Shown: positions 26,700-35,546 of the stretch, piece after piece | Layout of the letters: each line of letters opens with the position of its first letter | How positions within the stretch are numbered: position 1 is the stretch's first letter | NCBI RefSeq assembly: GCF_000455325.1 | Contig: NZ_HG322951.1 | Span: 820,672 to 882,444, forward strand | Reading direction: 5' to 3' | Source: Mycolicibacterium septicum DSM 44393 | GTDB lineage: Bacteria > Actinomycetota > Actinomycetes > Mycobacteriales > Mycobacteriaceae | DNA length: 61,773 nucleotides | The notes under the pieces: model-generated | Database searches by the model: none | The model's input: only the letters and a program-made list of their open reading frames with translations | What the model was told of the DNA's origin: nothing | Made by a program: the position numbers and the translations under genes

Positions 26700-26865
26700 A
26701 TGTATGGTGAGGCCCGCTATCCGGTCGTGGGAAGTTTGGCCGGGAAGGGATTTGTACGGGCCAATCCCCAGTTTTTGAATCTCGATACCCAGAGTCGAAA
26801 AGTTTTCCTTCCACTGAGCCTGCTGAGATTGTTTGATGTAACCACCTGTCACGGAAGGAACCCGA

Positions 26866-29136
26866 GTGGACCTCAGCGATTACCTGGAGCGACGATACGC
26901 AACGGATCTGCTTGCGGTTGAACAAGTTCAGACCCAAGCCGACGGCGCCCTGGCAACGTTGAAGGCCACGAAACTTGGCCCGAAGGGATGGCCGTACTCG
27001 CTCGTCGATCGCGAGCAGCCAGCACAGCCCAATACCTTGTCGCAGAGCACGGTCGCGATGATCCTGCACGCCATGGCCGTGGCTCACGGCGTGATCAAGA
27101 ACAGTGTGCTCGTCCCCGCTGTCCGAACGGGCACCGGTGTTTATCGCAAAGGCGGGGATGTCCGCGCGATCCTCAACACGGGCCTGAGTGCGCTCATCGG
27201 TGTGCTGGGTGCGCCGGCTGATGTGCTGCTGGATAAGGCGCCATTGACGAAGTCGACAACTTGGGGCCCGGACGATCCCCTCACGTTAACGTGGCTCTAC
27301 GAGTTGCTGGCCGCAGGCATCGTTGACGACGAGCAGGCGGCACCCTACCGAGCCGCAGTAGGGCACCTGGCTGACATACGCCTGAAGCAGCTGATTGACC
27401 AACCGCGATCCATGCCATTGACACCGCTTGCCACCGACGAACGCCCGGTCCAGCACCCGTTCCCGGTCCTCCGTTCGGTGCAGTTGGCCAAGGTTGCCGG
27501 CGCTGCGCAGTTTCCATTTTTGGCGCTGAGCGAACTTCCCGACGTTTTCTTGGAACAGCTGCATCGCGAGCTGTCGAATAGCGCCATTCTTGATGGTGGG
27601 TTCGATCCCGCCAGCCTTGTCTTCTCTCTAGAAGCGTTGATGTTGATCAATGCTGACACCGTCAGCGAGGCGGTTGTAGAAAAGGTGGTCACCGTGCTGG
27701 GTAGCAGTCCCAGTATCGGCTCGCACTGGCGGCCGGTACGGCCTCTGTCGGTGACGAGTCAGGGACGAATCTTGCTTCCGCAAAGTGTGGAGGTTGCGAA
27801 TTCGTACCTGCGTGTTTGTGACCTGCACGCCGCGAGGCGGCCGTCAGCCGAGCCGTTGTTTACCCGTAGTTTCGACCTCTTGCAGTCGTATGCGGATTGG
27901 CTTTTGTCACGTGAACTGCGTATCAGCGTGGATATGCCGGGCGGAGCCGGCAAGCTGTTCGACGGTTGGCAATCCGAACATACGTTCGAGCGCAATACTA
28001 TACACCTCTGGGCGACAAGCCAGGCGGTGCTGTTCCTTCAGCACTACAGCGCAATGCTTCAACAGCACACCGCGCGCTGCGCACGAATAGCTGCGGGCCT
28101 CAATTTCGCGCGGACCCCAGTGCGGACCGAAGCCCAACTGACCGCGATCTGGGCGGATAAGGTCCTACAGGAACCGCTTGCCGGGCTCGACGCCGGGAAT
28201 CCGCTTCGCGCATACGACATGATCAATCGGTACTTCGTGGAACCGCGCCGAACGAACGCGGGATCTCGAAAGGGCGCGACGAGTTACTCGATGCTGCTTT
28301 ACGGCCCGCCGGGCACCGGCAAGACGAGCTTCTCGGAGAATCTGGCCGAGGCGCTGGGCTACGATATGATCACCATCTCCCCAAGTGACTTCACTCAAAG
28401 CGGCGAGGCAGGGGTTGAGCAACGGGCCAAACGAGTTTTCGATGTCCTGCAGTCTCAGGCGAACACCGTCATTCTTTTCGATGAGATCGATCGGCTTCTT
28501 CTCGACCGCGACAGCAAGAAGTACATGAGTCAAGAGACCATCTTCCAGATGATGACTCCCAGCATGCTTACAAAAATCAATGATCTTAGGAAAAGTGCGC
28601 GCTCCGTCTTTATTATCGCCACCAACTACGCAGAAGATATCGACAGTGCAATCAAGCGCACAGGCCGAATCGATGAACAGATTTTACTGCTACCTCCTGA
28701 TCTAACTCAACGGGCGCGAATTATCCGCGAGCGCGCGAAAGAGATTGTGTTGCCGCTTGATTCGGACGCAGTCGTGCGGCTTGCGCGTGCCACACCTCTG
28801 GGCGTATTCACTGAACTCAAGCATTTGGTCGACGCTATCGCGGACTACGTTAATGACGGCGGGCTGTTAGCCGAATCGATTACGAGAGCTTTGGACCGTC
28901 GCGGTGCCACGACCATTAATCTAAATGCTTACCTAACGCGCTTCCCAAAGGACGACGGCGGCAACTTCATTAACGTCCAGCGCGGCCCATGGAAAGAGTT
29001 CGCCCTGCTTGTGTACCTCAAAGCGGAAGTGGGCGACTTCGACTTGCCCGCGGAGTACGAGGCGATCTTGAATAACAGTGCAATGCTGGACCGCCTCGAG
29101 GAGCCTGTCTCATCAACACTCCGGGCACTGTTGTGA
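26866..29136 (+). CDS. AAA+ ATPase with large helical N-terminal domain
   Basis: A 756-residue protein in two parts. Residues 1-460 are helical with no catalytic motif I recognise; repeated blocks such as SYADWLLSRELRI and FDGWQSEHTFERNTIHLWAT suggest an alpha/alpha repeat. Residues about 470-690 are a classical AAA+ module: Walker A GPPGTGKT (480-487), Walker B VILFDEIDRL (535-544), sensor FIIATNY (582-588) and an arginine-finger region KRTGRIDE (597-604). The C-terminal tail (FINVQRGPWKEFALLVYLKA) has a decayed copy 100 bases downstream. Start is GTG at 26866 with ggaagga before it. It opens the accessory island. Not a known defence ATPase I can name. Confidence 0.85.
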   Translation: MDLSDYLERRYATDLLAVEQVQTQADGALATLKATKLGPKGWPYSLVDREQPAQPNTLSQSTVAMILHAMAVAHGVIKNSVLVPAVRTGTGVYRKGGDVRAILNTGLSALIGVLGAPADVLLDKAPLTKSTTWGPDDPLTLTWLYELLAAGIVDDEQAAPYRAAVGHLADIRLKQLIDQPRSMPLTPLATDERPVQHPFPVLRSVQLAKVAGAAQFPFLALSELPDVFLEQLHRELSNSAILDGGFDPASLVFSLEALMLINADTVSEAVVEKVVTVLGSSPSIGSHWRPVRPLSVTSQGRILLPQSVEVANSYLRVCDLHAARRPSAEPLFTRSFDLLQSYADWLLSRELRISVDMPGGAGKLFDGWQSEHTFERNTIHLWATSQAVLFLQHYSAMLQQHTARCARIAAGLNFARTPVRTEAQLTAIWADKVLQEPLAGLDAGNPLRAYDMINRYFVEPRRTNAGSRKGATSYSMLLYGPPGTGKTSFSENLAEALGYDMITISPSDFTQSGEAGVEQRAKRVFDVLQSQANTVILFDEIDRLLLDRDSKKYMSQETIFQMMTPSMLTKINDLRKSARSVFIIATNYAEDIDSAIKRTGRIDEQILLLPPDLTQRARIIRERAKEIVLPLDSDAVVRLARATPLGVFTELKHLVDAIADYVNDGGLLAESITRALDRRGATTINLNAYLTRFPKDDGGNFINVQRGPWKEFALLVYLKAEVGDFDLPAEYEAILNNSAMLDRLEEPVSSTLRALL

Positions 29137-29247
29137 ACTGATGCGGCGGCTCACTCGCTTGTTGCAGCCGTGGGCTGATGGATCTTAACGGGGACTTGGG
29201 CGATGGTGAGCAACTCACCGACGTGGGATGTCAGCCCAAGTGGCTGA

Positions 29248-29501
29248 TCACATCGACATCCAGTCGTTTCTACGCCGCCGCGTGGAGAAGTTCACGACCC
29301 GGGCAGCGGATCGCCATCAACGTGGCGCGTACGCCGTGGACCGAATTCGCGCTGCTGGCGTATCCGCAGGCCTAAGCCCACCACGACCTTGAGTTGGATT
29401 GGGTGCCAGAGGTCCTCAAACGGCCGGAGACGCCCAAGACGCTCGAACCAGAGATCCGAGCAAAGATCGAAGCCTTGAGGACTGAGGGTGCGAGTTCGTG
29501 A
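29248..29501 (+). pseudogene. Decayed second copy of the AAA+ protein's C-terminal tail
   Basis: In separate frames this stretch encodes HIDIQSFLRRRVEKF and then INVARTPWTEFALLAYPQA, a stop, and HHDLELDWVPEVLKRP up to a TGA at 29501. These align by eye with the intact tail of the upstream gene (LNLAYL-like strand, INVQRGPWKEFALLVYLKA, then an acidic helix). The frame changes and in-frame stop make it non-functional. It is probably the remains of a related gene or of a tail exchange. Confidence 0.65.
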
Positions 29502-29530
29502 GCTGAGTGCGAAAGGCCGAGCAGCGGTCA

Positions 29531-30919
29531 TCAGAGATGATCGACCCCGACGCCAGAGTCGCGAACGCGCACCGGCACTGCGGCTTTGGCGAGCAGCTCG
29601 CCGACATGAGATGTCAAACCGAATTCACCGATCACTTCGATTCCCTGTTTGGCATCGAACGCCACATCTAGCAAGTCGCGGAGCGCTTCGAGCCCAGATG
29701 CCGTCTCGTAGGTAACCCAGCTATCGGGTTCCACCCCCGCGGTCATATTCAAGCGATGCTCGCTAGGCACGTCCGCACGATGCATCTGCAGCACCCAGAC
29801 CTTGGTGCCGTCATGCGCCCATTCAATCCGCACGGGCCCCAACTGCTTTCGCAGATCCGCGGTTACGTTACGTACATCCTCGACAACACGCTGGGGCAAA
29901 GTCGTAGGTACGTCGTGGCCCAACATGAATTCATCGCCGCGACCAGCAACGCCTTCGACCACGTCGGGCGCCTCGCCCTCACCTGGCCTCGTAGCACCGC
30001 TGAACTGACTGTCGACGCCCTCCTGTGCCAGCACAGATGCCAAACGGCGGCCCGATTCGTCCTCGCGTTGAAGCAAATCGAACGGATCGACCCATCCATG
30101 GGTCGTCGTGTACTTGCCGGGCACGGGCTCAGGTGGCGCCGTCCGCGTCCACCACTCACCCGATTCAGTACGGGCGCCGAACGAAAATGGGGCAACGTTG
30201 CGTGCCACCACAGTCGCGTAGGGGACGGGGTGACCGAGGGCATCGGCGACGATAAGACCGAATGCTTTGTCGCCCAAGAAGCGACTAAATCGGTTGGGCC
30301 AGCTGATCGGGGATTGCAGTTGCCCCGCCACGAACTCGGACGACTCCCACACGATGGCGTGTTCGCGCCGGGTACCGCACCGCATGGGGTGCAAGCTGAA
30401 CTCCAACCGGGTGTCCATCAGATCGCCGAAAGCGATCGGAAATCGGTAAATCGTTTGCAACACATCGAATCCGATTTCGATCGGCAGTCTCGCGATACCG
30501 GGCTTCTCCACTGCGCGGGGGGTGTCGCCGGGTGCGAACTCGACTATTCCGCCCGCTGCGACACCCGACACCCCGCCGTCGTTGACGTCGATGGTCTCGT
30601 TCGCAATCGTGAAGAATCCCGCGCCGGCCAGTTCGCGAATGATCGACGCAGCACAGCTCGCAGAGGCGATCCCGTAGTGAAACGGATTGCCCGACTGCTG
30701 GCGCACTGAGAAGGACCGAATATTGATCGTCCCGCTCGCGCTCAGGTGCAGCAAGAAGCTGAGGGCATCCTCAAGTGACTTGCCTGTTTGCAGTGGCGTA
30801 CGCAGTTCGTGGTGACGGACCGCCGCGTCGCCGGGCCCAAAGCTGATGAACTGCGCGACGTTGTAATTTTTGGCCAACTCGGCCAGTACGTCATCCTTCA
30901 GCGGTTGCGACGCAGTCAC
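29531..30919 (-). CDS. PEP-synthase/dikinase-like ATP-grasp protein
   Basis: A 462-residue protein. Its last 160 residues match the PEP synthase/rifampin phosphotransferase pattern: FSGATRPGEGEAPDVVEGVA (307-326), the typical ATP-grasp end GPVRIEWAHDGTKVWVLQMH (361-380), and a mobile-domain motif GLTSHVGELLAKAAVPVRV (434-452) with the His at the place of the phosphohistidine. The N-terminal half has none of the usual PEP synthase signatures. A phosphoryl transfer from ATP through histidine to an unknown acceptor is a plausible reaction. Start is GTG at 30919, with aggaggtcacatc as ribosome site 11 bases after the upstream gene's stop, so the two are coupled. Confidence 0.6.
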   Translation of the reverse strand: MTASQPLKDDVLAELAKNYNVAQFISFGPGDAAVRHHELRTPLQTGKSLEDALSFLLHLSASGTINIRSFSVRQQSGNPFHYGIASASCAASIIRELAGAGFFTIANETIDVNDGGVSGVAAGGIVEFAPGDTPRAVEKPGIARLPIEIGFDVLQTIYRFPIAFGDLMDTRLEFSLHPMRCGTRREHAIVWESSEFVAGQLQSPISWPNRFSRFLGDKAFGLIVADALGHPVPYATVVARNVAPFSFGARTESGEWWTRTAPPEPVPGKYTTTHGWVDPFDLLQREDESGRRLASVLAQEGVDSQFSGATRPGEGEAPDVVEGVAGRGDEFMLGHDVPTTLPQRVVEDVRNVTADLRKQLGPVRIEWAHDGTKVWVLQMHRADVPSEHRLNMTAGVEPDSWVTYETASGLEALRDLLDVAFDAKQGIEVIGEFGLTSHVGELLAKAAVPVRVRDSGVGVDHL

Positions 30920-30930
30920 GATGTGACCTC

Positions 30931-31554
30931 CTACCCTGCTGATTCGACCGCTTCTACTATCTGCCGCTGGGCAACTGCCAAACTCTGCACTGCATGCCCC
31001 TGACCGCGAAGTAGGGCGATCGCTTCATCCGTCTTTGTGACTGCGACTATAGGGGGCATGACCGACATCTGGGCGTCGAGCACAGTGGCCCCAGCCCGGA
31101 GCGCAGCTGCATATTCATAAGTACAGCCTGTGCTGTACTCCCATCCATCGTTGAACACGACCGTCCCGACGTAATCGGTGATCAGCCGCGACCAAAAGAA
31201 GTGGAAGTCGCTTTGCGACCATTCAGGCGCCTTCAGGCCTGTCGGATCGACGACGATCTTGCCGAGAAGGCGCCGGGCCTGGAGTACCAGCGCGTGCGCC
31301 GAGGCCTGATTGACAGCGATAACCTCGCGAGCATGCTCCATAGGAAAGTTGGGATTGTCCTTAGACAACTTTGACGTCGCCAGCCAGGCGTAATACCGCC
31401 GCCCAGTCGTGATCGGCGTGCTCACGTACGCGACGGACGATCGTTCCAACCCAAAACAACCAGCGAAGGAGTCAAGGACTTCAGCCAAATCGCTGCCGGC
31501 CACACGCACCGCCTCTGCCGCACTCGACACCCGGTACCTCTTCACAACGGCCAT
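30931..31554 (-). CDS. Nucleoside 2-deoxyribosyltransferase/SLOG-like (DUF4406-like) protein
   Basis: A 207-residue protein. VAYVSTPITTGRRYYAW near the start, and VVFNDGWEYSTGCTYEYAAA followed by LRAGATVLDAQ, follow the family pattern YISGPITG ... GWE.S.GA..E...A...G of the DUF4406/nucleoside deoxyribosyltransferase fold. Enzymes of this fold cleave or transfer nucleoside bases; related SLOG domains sense nucleotide signals in defence systems. It is the first gene of a two-gene operon with the PEP-synthase-like gene. Start ATG at 31554 chosen by domain extent. The glutamate that acts as nucleophile in true transferases could be in STGCTYEYA but I cannot prove it. Confidence 0.55.
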   Translation of the reverse strand: MAVVKRYRVSSAAEAVRVAGSDLAEVLDSFAGCFGLERSSVAYVSTPITTGRRYYAWLATSKLSKDNPNFPMEHAREVIAVNQASAHALVLQARRLLGKIVVDPTGLKAPEWSQSDFHFFWSRLITDYVGTVVFNDGWEYSTGCTYEYAAALRAGATVLDAQMSVMPPIVAVTKTDEAIALLRGQGHAVQSLAVAQRQIVEAVESAG

Positions 31555-31815
31555 CGGATTATGTAAGCAACGATACCGCGGAGGTGAAGTGTGGGTCGGG
31601 CGATCACAGCGAGAATTGGCCGTGTCGCGCTGTCCGTAGCGCGGACAAACAACATCCGCAGATCGTGGCCACCCCGTCCTGGCGGGGACATCCTGAGCCC
31701 CAATGCGCCTCGGAAACCTGCCTCGGAGCGACACTGACACGAACACTTGGCCGAACACCGGGTCCCACCGGATACAGTCTGGCGCTGACGCCGCAGTAAA
31801 AAAATGGGGAGGGTC
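31555..31815. promoter_or_regulatory. Divergent promoter region, SLOG-like operon versus 5'-nucleotidase
   Basis: About 260 bases separate two divergent starts. A small inverted repeat TGTCCG-TAGCG-CGGACA (about 31637-31653) and a run of seven A's just before the nucleotidase ribosome site are visible. This shared region would let one signal control both transcripts. Confidence 0.4.
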
Positions 31816-32775
31816 ATGGCCTACGAACTCGATCATCGGCTTGTCGTCGGTGTTGCGTCGAGTGCGTTGTTCAATCTGGGCGAGGCGGACGTGGTTTTCC
31901 GGACGCAGGGCGAAGAGGCGTACCGCGCGTACCAGCAGGAGCAAGTGGATGTGCCATTGGAGCCGGGGGTCGCGTTCCCCTTCATCAAACGCTTGCTATC
32001 CCTGAATGACCTCACAGACGGGGCGCAGGAGGGCCGTCTCGTCGAGGTTATTGTGTTGTCGCACAACGACCCTGACACGGGTCTCCGAGTTATGAACTCA
32101 ATAGAGCACCATGGCATCGATAGCAGCCGCGCGGTGTTCACCCAAGGCCAAGCGCCCTACATCTACATACCAGCACTGTCGATATCGCTTTTTCTTTCTG
32201 CCAACGGTAAGGATGTCCGACAAGCCATCGAGCAGGGCTACCCAGCTGGACACGTGCTGCCGTCGGCAGCAGTGGACGACCCCGGGGACGCGCAGGTCCG
32301 CATCGCGTTCGACTTCGACGGTGTCCTCGCTGACGATCAGTCCGAGCAGGTGATGCAAGGTGAAGGACTGGATGCGTTCCGGCAGCATGAGGTCGAGAAC
32401 CTGGTCACACCGCACAGCCCAGGGCTGCTGCAGGAGTTTCTGCTGAAAGTCCACGCGATACAAAAGCGAGAAGAACAACGCAAGAAGACTGATCCGAACT
32501 ACAAGAACAGGCTGCGGATATCGCTGGTGACCGCCCGAGATGCACCAGCTCACAAGCGTGCGGTGCTGACGCTCAAGGAATGGGGAGTTATCGTCAATGA
32601 CGCGTTCTTCCTAGGGGGCGTGGCAAAAGGAAAGATTCTGGAAGTGCTTCGGCCGCATATCTTCTTCGATGATCAGCGCGGACACCTCGAAGACACATCG
32701 AAATACTCCCCCGCGGTACACATTCCGTTCGGGCGCCTCAATCAAGATGAGGGGTCCATGCCAGACCAGGAGTGA
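31816..32775 (+). CDS. 5'-nucleotidase (NT5C1/PF06189 family)
   Basis: A 319-residue protein that matches the cytosolic 5'-nucleotidase family closely: VGVASSALFNLGEADVVFRT, AYQQEQVDVPLEPGVAFPFI, GLRVMNSIEHHGIDSSRAVF, the second phosphatase motif IAFDFDGVLADD, TARDAPAHKRAVLTLKEWGV and the end HIFFDDQRGHL. It dephosphorylates nucleoside monophosphates to nucleosides in the cytoplasm. I chose the ATG at 31816 preceded by gggagg rather than 31804. It is divergent from the SLOG-like/PEP-synthase-like operon, so three enzymes with nucleotide or phosphoryl chemistry lie together in an island. Confidence 0.85.
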   Translation: MAYELDHRLVVGVASSALFNLGEADVVFRTQGEEAYRAYQQEQVDVPLEPGVAFPFIKRLLSLNDLTDGAQEGRLVEVIVLSHNDPDTGLRVMNSIEHHGIDSSRAVFTQGQAPYIYIPALSISLFLSANGKDVRQAIEQGYPAGHVLPSAAVDDPGDAQVRIAFDFDGVLADDQSEQVMQGEGLDAFRQHEVENLVTPHSPGLLQEFLLKVHAIQKREEQRKKTDPNYKNRLRISLVTARDAPAHKRAVLTLKEWGVIVNDAFFLGGVAKGKILEVLRPHIFFDDQRGHLEDTSKYSPAVHIPFGRLNQDEGSMPDQE

Positions 32776-33130
32776 TGCTCGCAGTCGGCTGCGAAGGTTG
32801 CCACACGGGAACGCGGGATGCCCAATGCCAGCCATGCACCCGATACGTCCGCCCAATATTGGCAACGGTTTTCGCGCGGCAGCGTGCGCACAGCCTTGCC
32901 CGAGAAAACGAGAAGTGTCGTGTGGTTCCATGCCGGTCGAGGGACGCGCCGCAACCGCCTGGCTAAACGATCGCGGGAGTCGATACCGTCACGCCGGGGC
33001 TGTCGGGCAACGTCGGCCGCGCTGCCGTATAGCGGCTTATGGGCGTCCGCCATCTGCCGGCGAATGCCGTTTCAACGCAGGCGAAGTAGCGCATTCCACC
33101 GACACGGCAAAGAATTGTCGCTAGCAGTAC
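32776..33130. other. Non-coding or unrecognised stretch
   Basis: About 355 bases. Several short frames run through on both strands but all are arginine/serine-rich and none has a ribosome site or a known motif. I see no repeats here. Confidence 0.35.
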
Positions 33131-33874
33131 TCACGTGGAAGGACAGCTACTCGAGGACCTCAGCGACGAAGGGAAGACGATAGGAAGTTCATCGTCGTCT
33201 CCTACCTCGTTCTGGGCGCCGAAGGCCGCCAGGCCTTGGCTAGCCAGTTCATCGAGTCCTCGGCGCAAGTCTCGCTGCGCCTCGCGGATCGAATCGAATC
33301 CACGATCTGTAATCACGTCGTGGAGTTCGCCGTAGTCCTTGAGGTTCGTGAGGAATATGTCGGCGGCGTCGCACGCTTCCGCGGACGCATCGTCCTCGTC
33401 CACAGGGTCAAGAAGATAGAACGAAGAGCCGATGACGGCGTACCAGGCGTCCTTGCCAGTGCGTAGACGCGGTAGCACCATTCCGAGTCCGGGATGTTCG
33501 AGGCGCACGCCCGGGGGTGTCCCACCCGATTTATCGGGCATGATGTGTAGCCGATCGTGGACCCACTGTTCGTGCTCAGACCTAATCGTGCGCAGCTTGT
33601 CAACGGTGTACTTGTGCGGCTGTTCGTCGACGATCCGATGGTCGATGCGGCACAACAGAATTCGGTTGTAGTAGCCGTCGAAGTCCATGCCTGGCACTGA
33701 TGCAGAGCCCCGCGGACCATTACGGGATTCGCTGATGATGTGGGCTTCTTCGCCGACGAGCGCATCCCGGTCATCGGGGTGTTCGGCCTGGTGGACCAGC
33801 CCTTTTCGGCAAATGCTGCAGGTTCCCGCTGCTTTCCCCCAAAGCTTCTTGCGGTCATGGTCAGTCATCGCCAT
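33131..33874 (-). CDS. HNH endonuclease-domain protein
   Basis: A 247-residue protein. The N-terminal 100 residues form a metal-type HNH module: CSICRKGL, then VGEEAHIISESRNGPRG, NRILLCRIDHRIVDEQP and the helix YTVDKLRTIRSEHEQWV. This C..C/H..N../C..H order is typical of stand-alone HNH proteins on mobile elements and in defence loci. The C-terminal 140 residues, ending in a Ser/Asp-rich tail, are not recognised and may choose the target. Start ATG at 33874, gggag nine bases upstream; a longer reading to 34000 looks like a shadow of the recombinase fragment. Confidence 0.75.
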   Translation of the reverse strand: MAMTDHDRKKLWGKAAGTCSICRKGLVHQAEHPDDRDALVGEEAHIISESRNGPRGSASVPGMDFDGYYNRILLCRIDHRIVDEQPHKYTVDKLRTIRSEHEQWVHDRLHIMPDKSGGTPPGVRLEHPGLGMVLPRLRTGKDAWYAVIGSSFYLLDPVDEDDASAEACDAADIFLTNLKDYGELHDVITDRGFDSIREAQRDLRRGLDELASQGLAAFGAQNEVGDDDELPIVFPSSLRSSSSCPST

Positions 33875-33879
33875 CGGGG

Positions 33880-34251
33880 CTATCTCCCGTCGTTCCAGTG
33901 ATCGCGTCTTGGCGCAGTGCGCGATACACCGTCGAGCGCCCGACGAGCAGGATGCCGGCAATCTCCGCGACCGGGAAAACCAGCGGCCGCCATCTCGCAC
34001 GCGTGCGCCCGGCGGCTACCGCGTAGTGCCCGGGGTCGGCCGCCAACACGGCCCCTTGCCCGGGCGGCCGCAAGTCCAGCTATCGTGCGCTCGTGGTTGA
34101 GACTGCGCTCGAATTTGGCAAGCGCCGCAAAAACATGCAACACCAACCTGCCGGTCGCGTTCGTTGTATCGATCTGCGCCGTGAGGGCGTCGAGTTGTCC
34201 GGCACAACTCTGCTCAGGGGTGGACACGCGCGCGTAGCCCAGCAAGCGCAT
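33880..34251 (-). pseudogene. Serine recombinase/resolvase remnant with internal deletion
   Basis: The frame starts like a Tn3-type resolvase (MRLLGYARVSTPEQSCAGQLDAL, the catalytic serine in place) but then jumps directly to the end of the catalytic domain, IDTTNATGRLVLHVFAALAK and FERSLNHERTIAGLAAARAR. About 65 residues in the middle, including several active-site arginines, are gone. A frame change after GGRPRAL leaves the DNA-binding helix PVAEIAGILLVGRSTVYRAL in another frame. So the gene is doubly broken. It marks past activity of a mobile element in this island. Confidence 0.85.
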
Positions 34252-34502
34252 GCATCTGGTTTACCACAGGGCACCGACGGTTGTGGCACACGTTTTCGGG
34301 GCCAGTAAATCGGCGGGTCGACGTGCCGGATTCGTGATGTGCCAAAAATGATCGTTAATGGAACGGTTCCTGCAGGCGCCCGTGCGGCTCGTCGTATTTT
34401 TGGCGTCGGCTAGCGTGCCGATAACGGGGACATACGTCAACCATCGTCCTGTCGGCGTCGGGCGGGGTGGCTGTGTCGGGAGGCTGTCCGGTACGACGCT
34501 GG

Positions 34503-35139
34503 CTACGTGTCGTGGGCCCACGCGATGATTTCGTCGACCACCGTGCCGATGCTGGCTAACTCGACGCCGGCCAGGTCCAGCGCGCGGACGATTCGCCGCA
34601 CGCCATCTGTGGTGTTGAGTGGTAGTCGGTAGTGTTCGAGAGCATAGGTCTTCCAGTTCCGCTGAGTCCGACGGGCCGAGTCCGTCCGCTGCGCGGCACT
34701 CGTCGACCAGCGTCCGCCATTCCGGAAATGGGCCGTTCAGGAAACTCCGTATCGCCTCCGCCGGAAGGGCGAACAGCAGAGCGTCCTCAGCGACGCCGAA
34801 AAGTGTTGGTAGCGGTCGGCCTTGGTCTTCGAACCGTGTGATCAGCCTGACGAGCTTGATCTCTTCTGAGGAACGTTTCCTGTTACTGCGGTCCATAGCG
34901 TCGCGACGTCGGTGTTGTCGGTCAGGACACGGGTCTTGATCCCCAGCCGTGCGGTGAATTCGCCGTCGATAAGGCCTTCGAGGTTCTTTGTGCCGTGAGA
35001 TGCTCACACCCGCGGCGTCGAGGCGCCCTCCGGCGTATTCATCCAGGACAGCTACGTCGAGAGGTCCCTCGACGAACAGGATCGCCCGGTGAGGGAGGGC
35101 GCCGCGGGCCCACAGGACTCTAAAACGAGCCGGACTCAT
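34503..35139 (-). pseudogene. Broken TOPRIM-domain gene (OLD-nuclease-like)
   Basis: Reading from 35139 the frame gives HRAILFVEGPLDVAVLDEYA, the TOPRIM start (E-G-x-x-D). It then shifts to a second frame giving GTKNLEGLIDGEFTARLGIK and TRVLTDNTDVATLW, returns to the first for EEIKLVRLITRFEDQGRPLP and PEWRTLVDECRAADGLG, and shifts again to YALEHYRLPLNTTDGVRRIV and VVDEIIAWAHDT before a stop at 34503. Three intact segments in three frames prove decay by small insertions or deletions. The intact ancestor probably was a TOPRIM nuclease of the OLD class or a relative. Confidence 0.7.
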
Positions 35140-35363
35140 TCACGGGGAACACGCCAGTACCAACGGCAATGCCAGACGTGACAATGCGAGTCTACTTACG
35201 CTCGCCAATGATCGACAGCCGGCGCCGACGCTATCGTGAGAGGTTGGCGCCATGATTCGGTTAAGTCATTTTCATGATCGCCGAGTCACGTTCGCGACTG
35301 GTTGACCACAGATCCCTGTTTCTCGTCTCGACGTGGTCTTCCGACCGGTCGTGGCGAGCTGAG

Positions 35364-35546
35364 TCAGGACTCAGCGAGTTTGGCGACGCGTGGGTTCACC
35401 GGCCGCCCGCTCTTCTTACTGGCGGCTACGGCGGTCTTCGCGGCTAGCTTGCGTACTGCCAAGCTATTGGACTTGCCGGTACTGGGTTGGGTCGTCGTCT
35501 TTGTCCGGGCTTGCGATGATGTCGTCTCCGGAGTCTTCTCCGTCAT
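35364..35546 (-). CDS. Small basic protein, 60 residues
   Basis: Starting at the ATG at 35546 the product is MTEKTPETTSSQARTKTTTQ followed by a Lys/Ala-rich helix (LAVRKLAAKTAVAASKKSGR) and RVAKLAES. It overlaps the 3' end of the preceding membrane protein gene by 83 bases in another frame, which suggests translational coupling. No known family. The Thr/Lys bias differs from random frames in this DNA, which supports it being real. Confidence 0.5.
   Translation of the reverse strand: MTEKTPETTSSQARTKTTTQPSTGKSNSLAVRKLAAKTAVAASKKSGRPVNPRVAKLAES

Noticed and set aside
32776..33130. A 121-residue plus-strand frame rich in Arg and Ser at 32818-33183
   Set aside because: No ribosome site or motif, composition of a random frame, and overlap with the HNH gene end.
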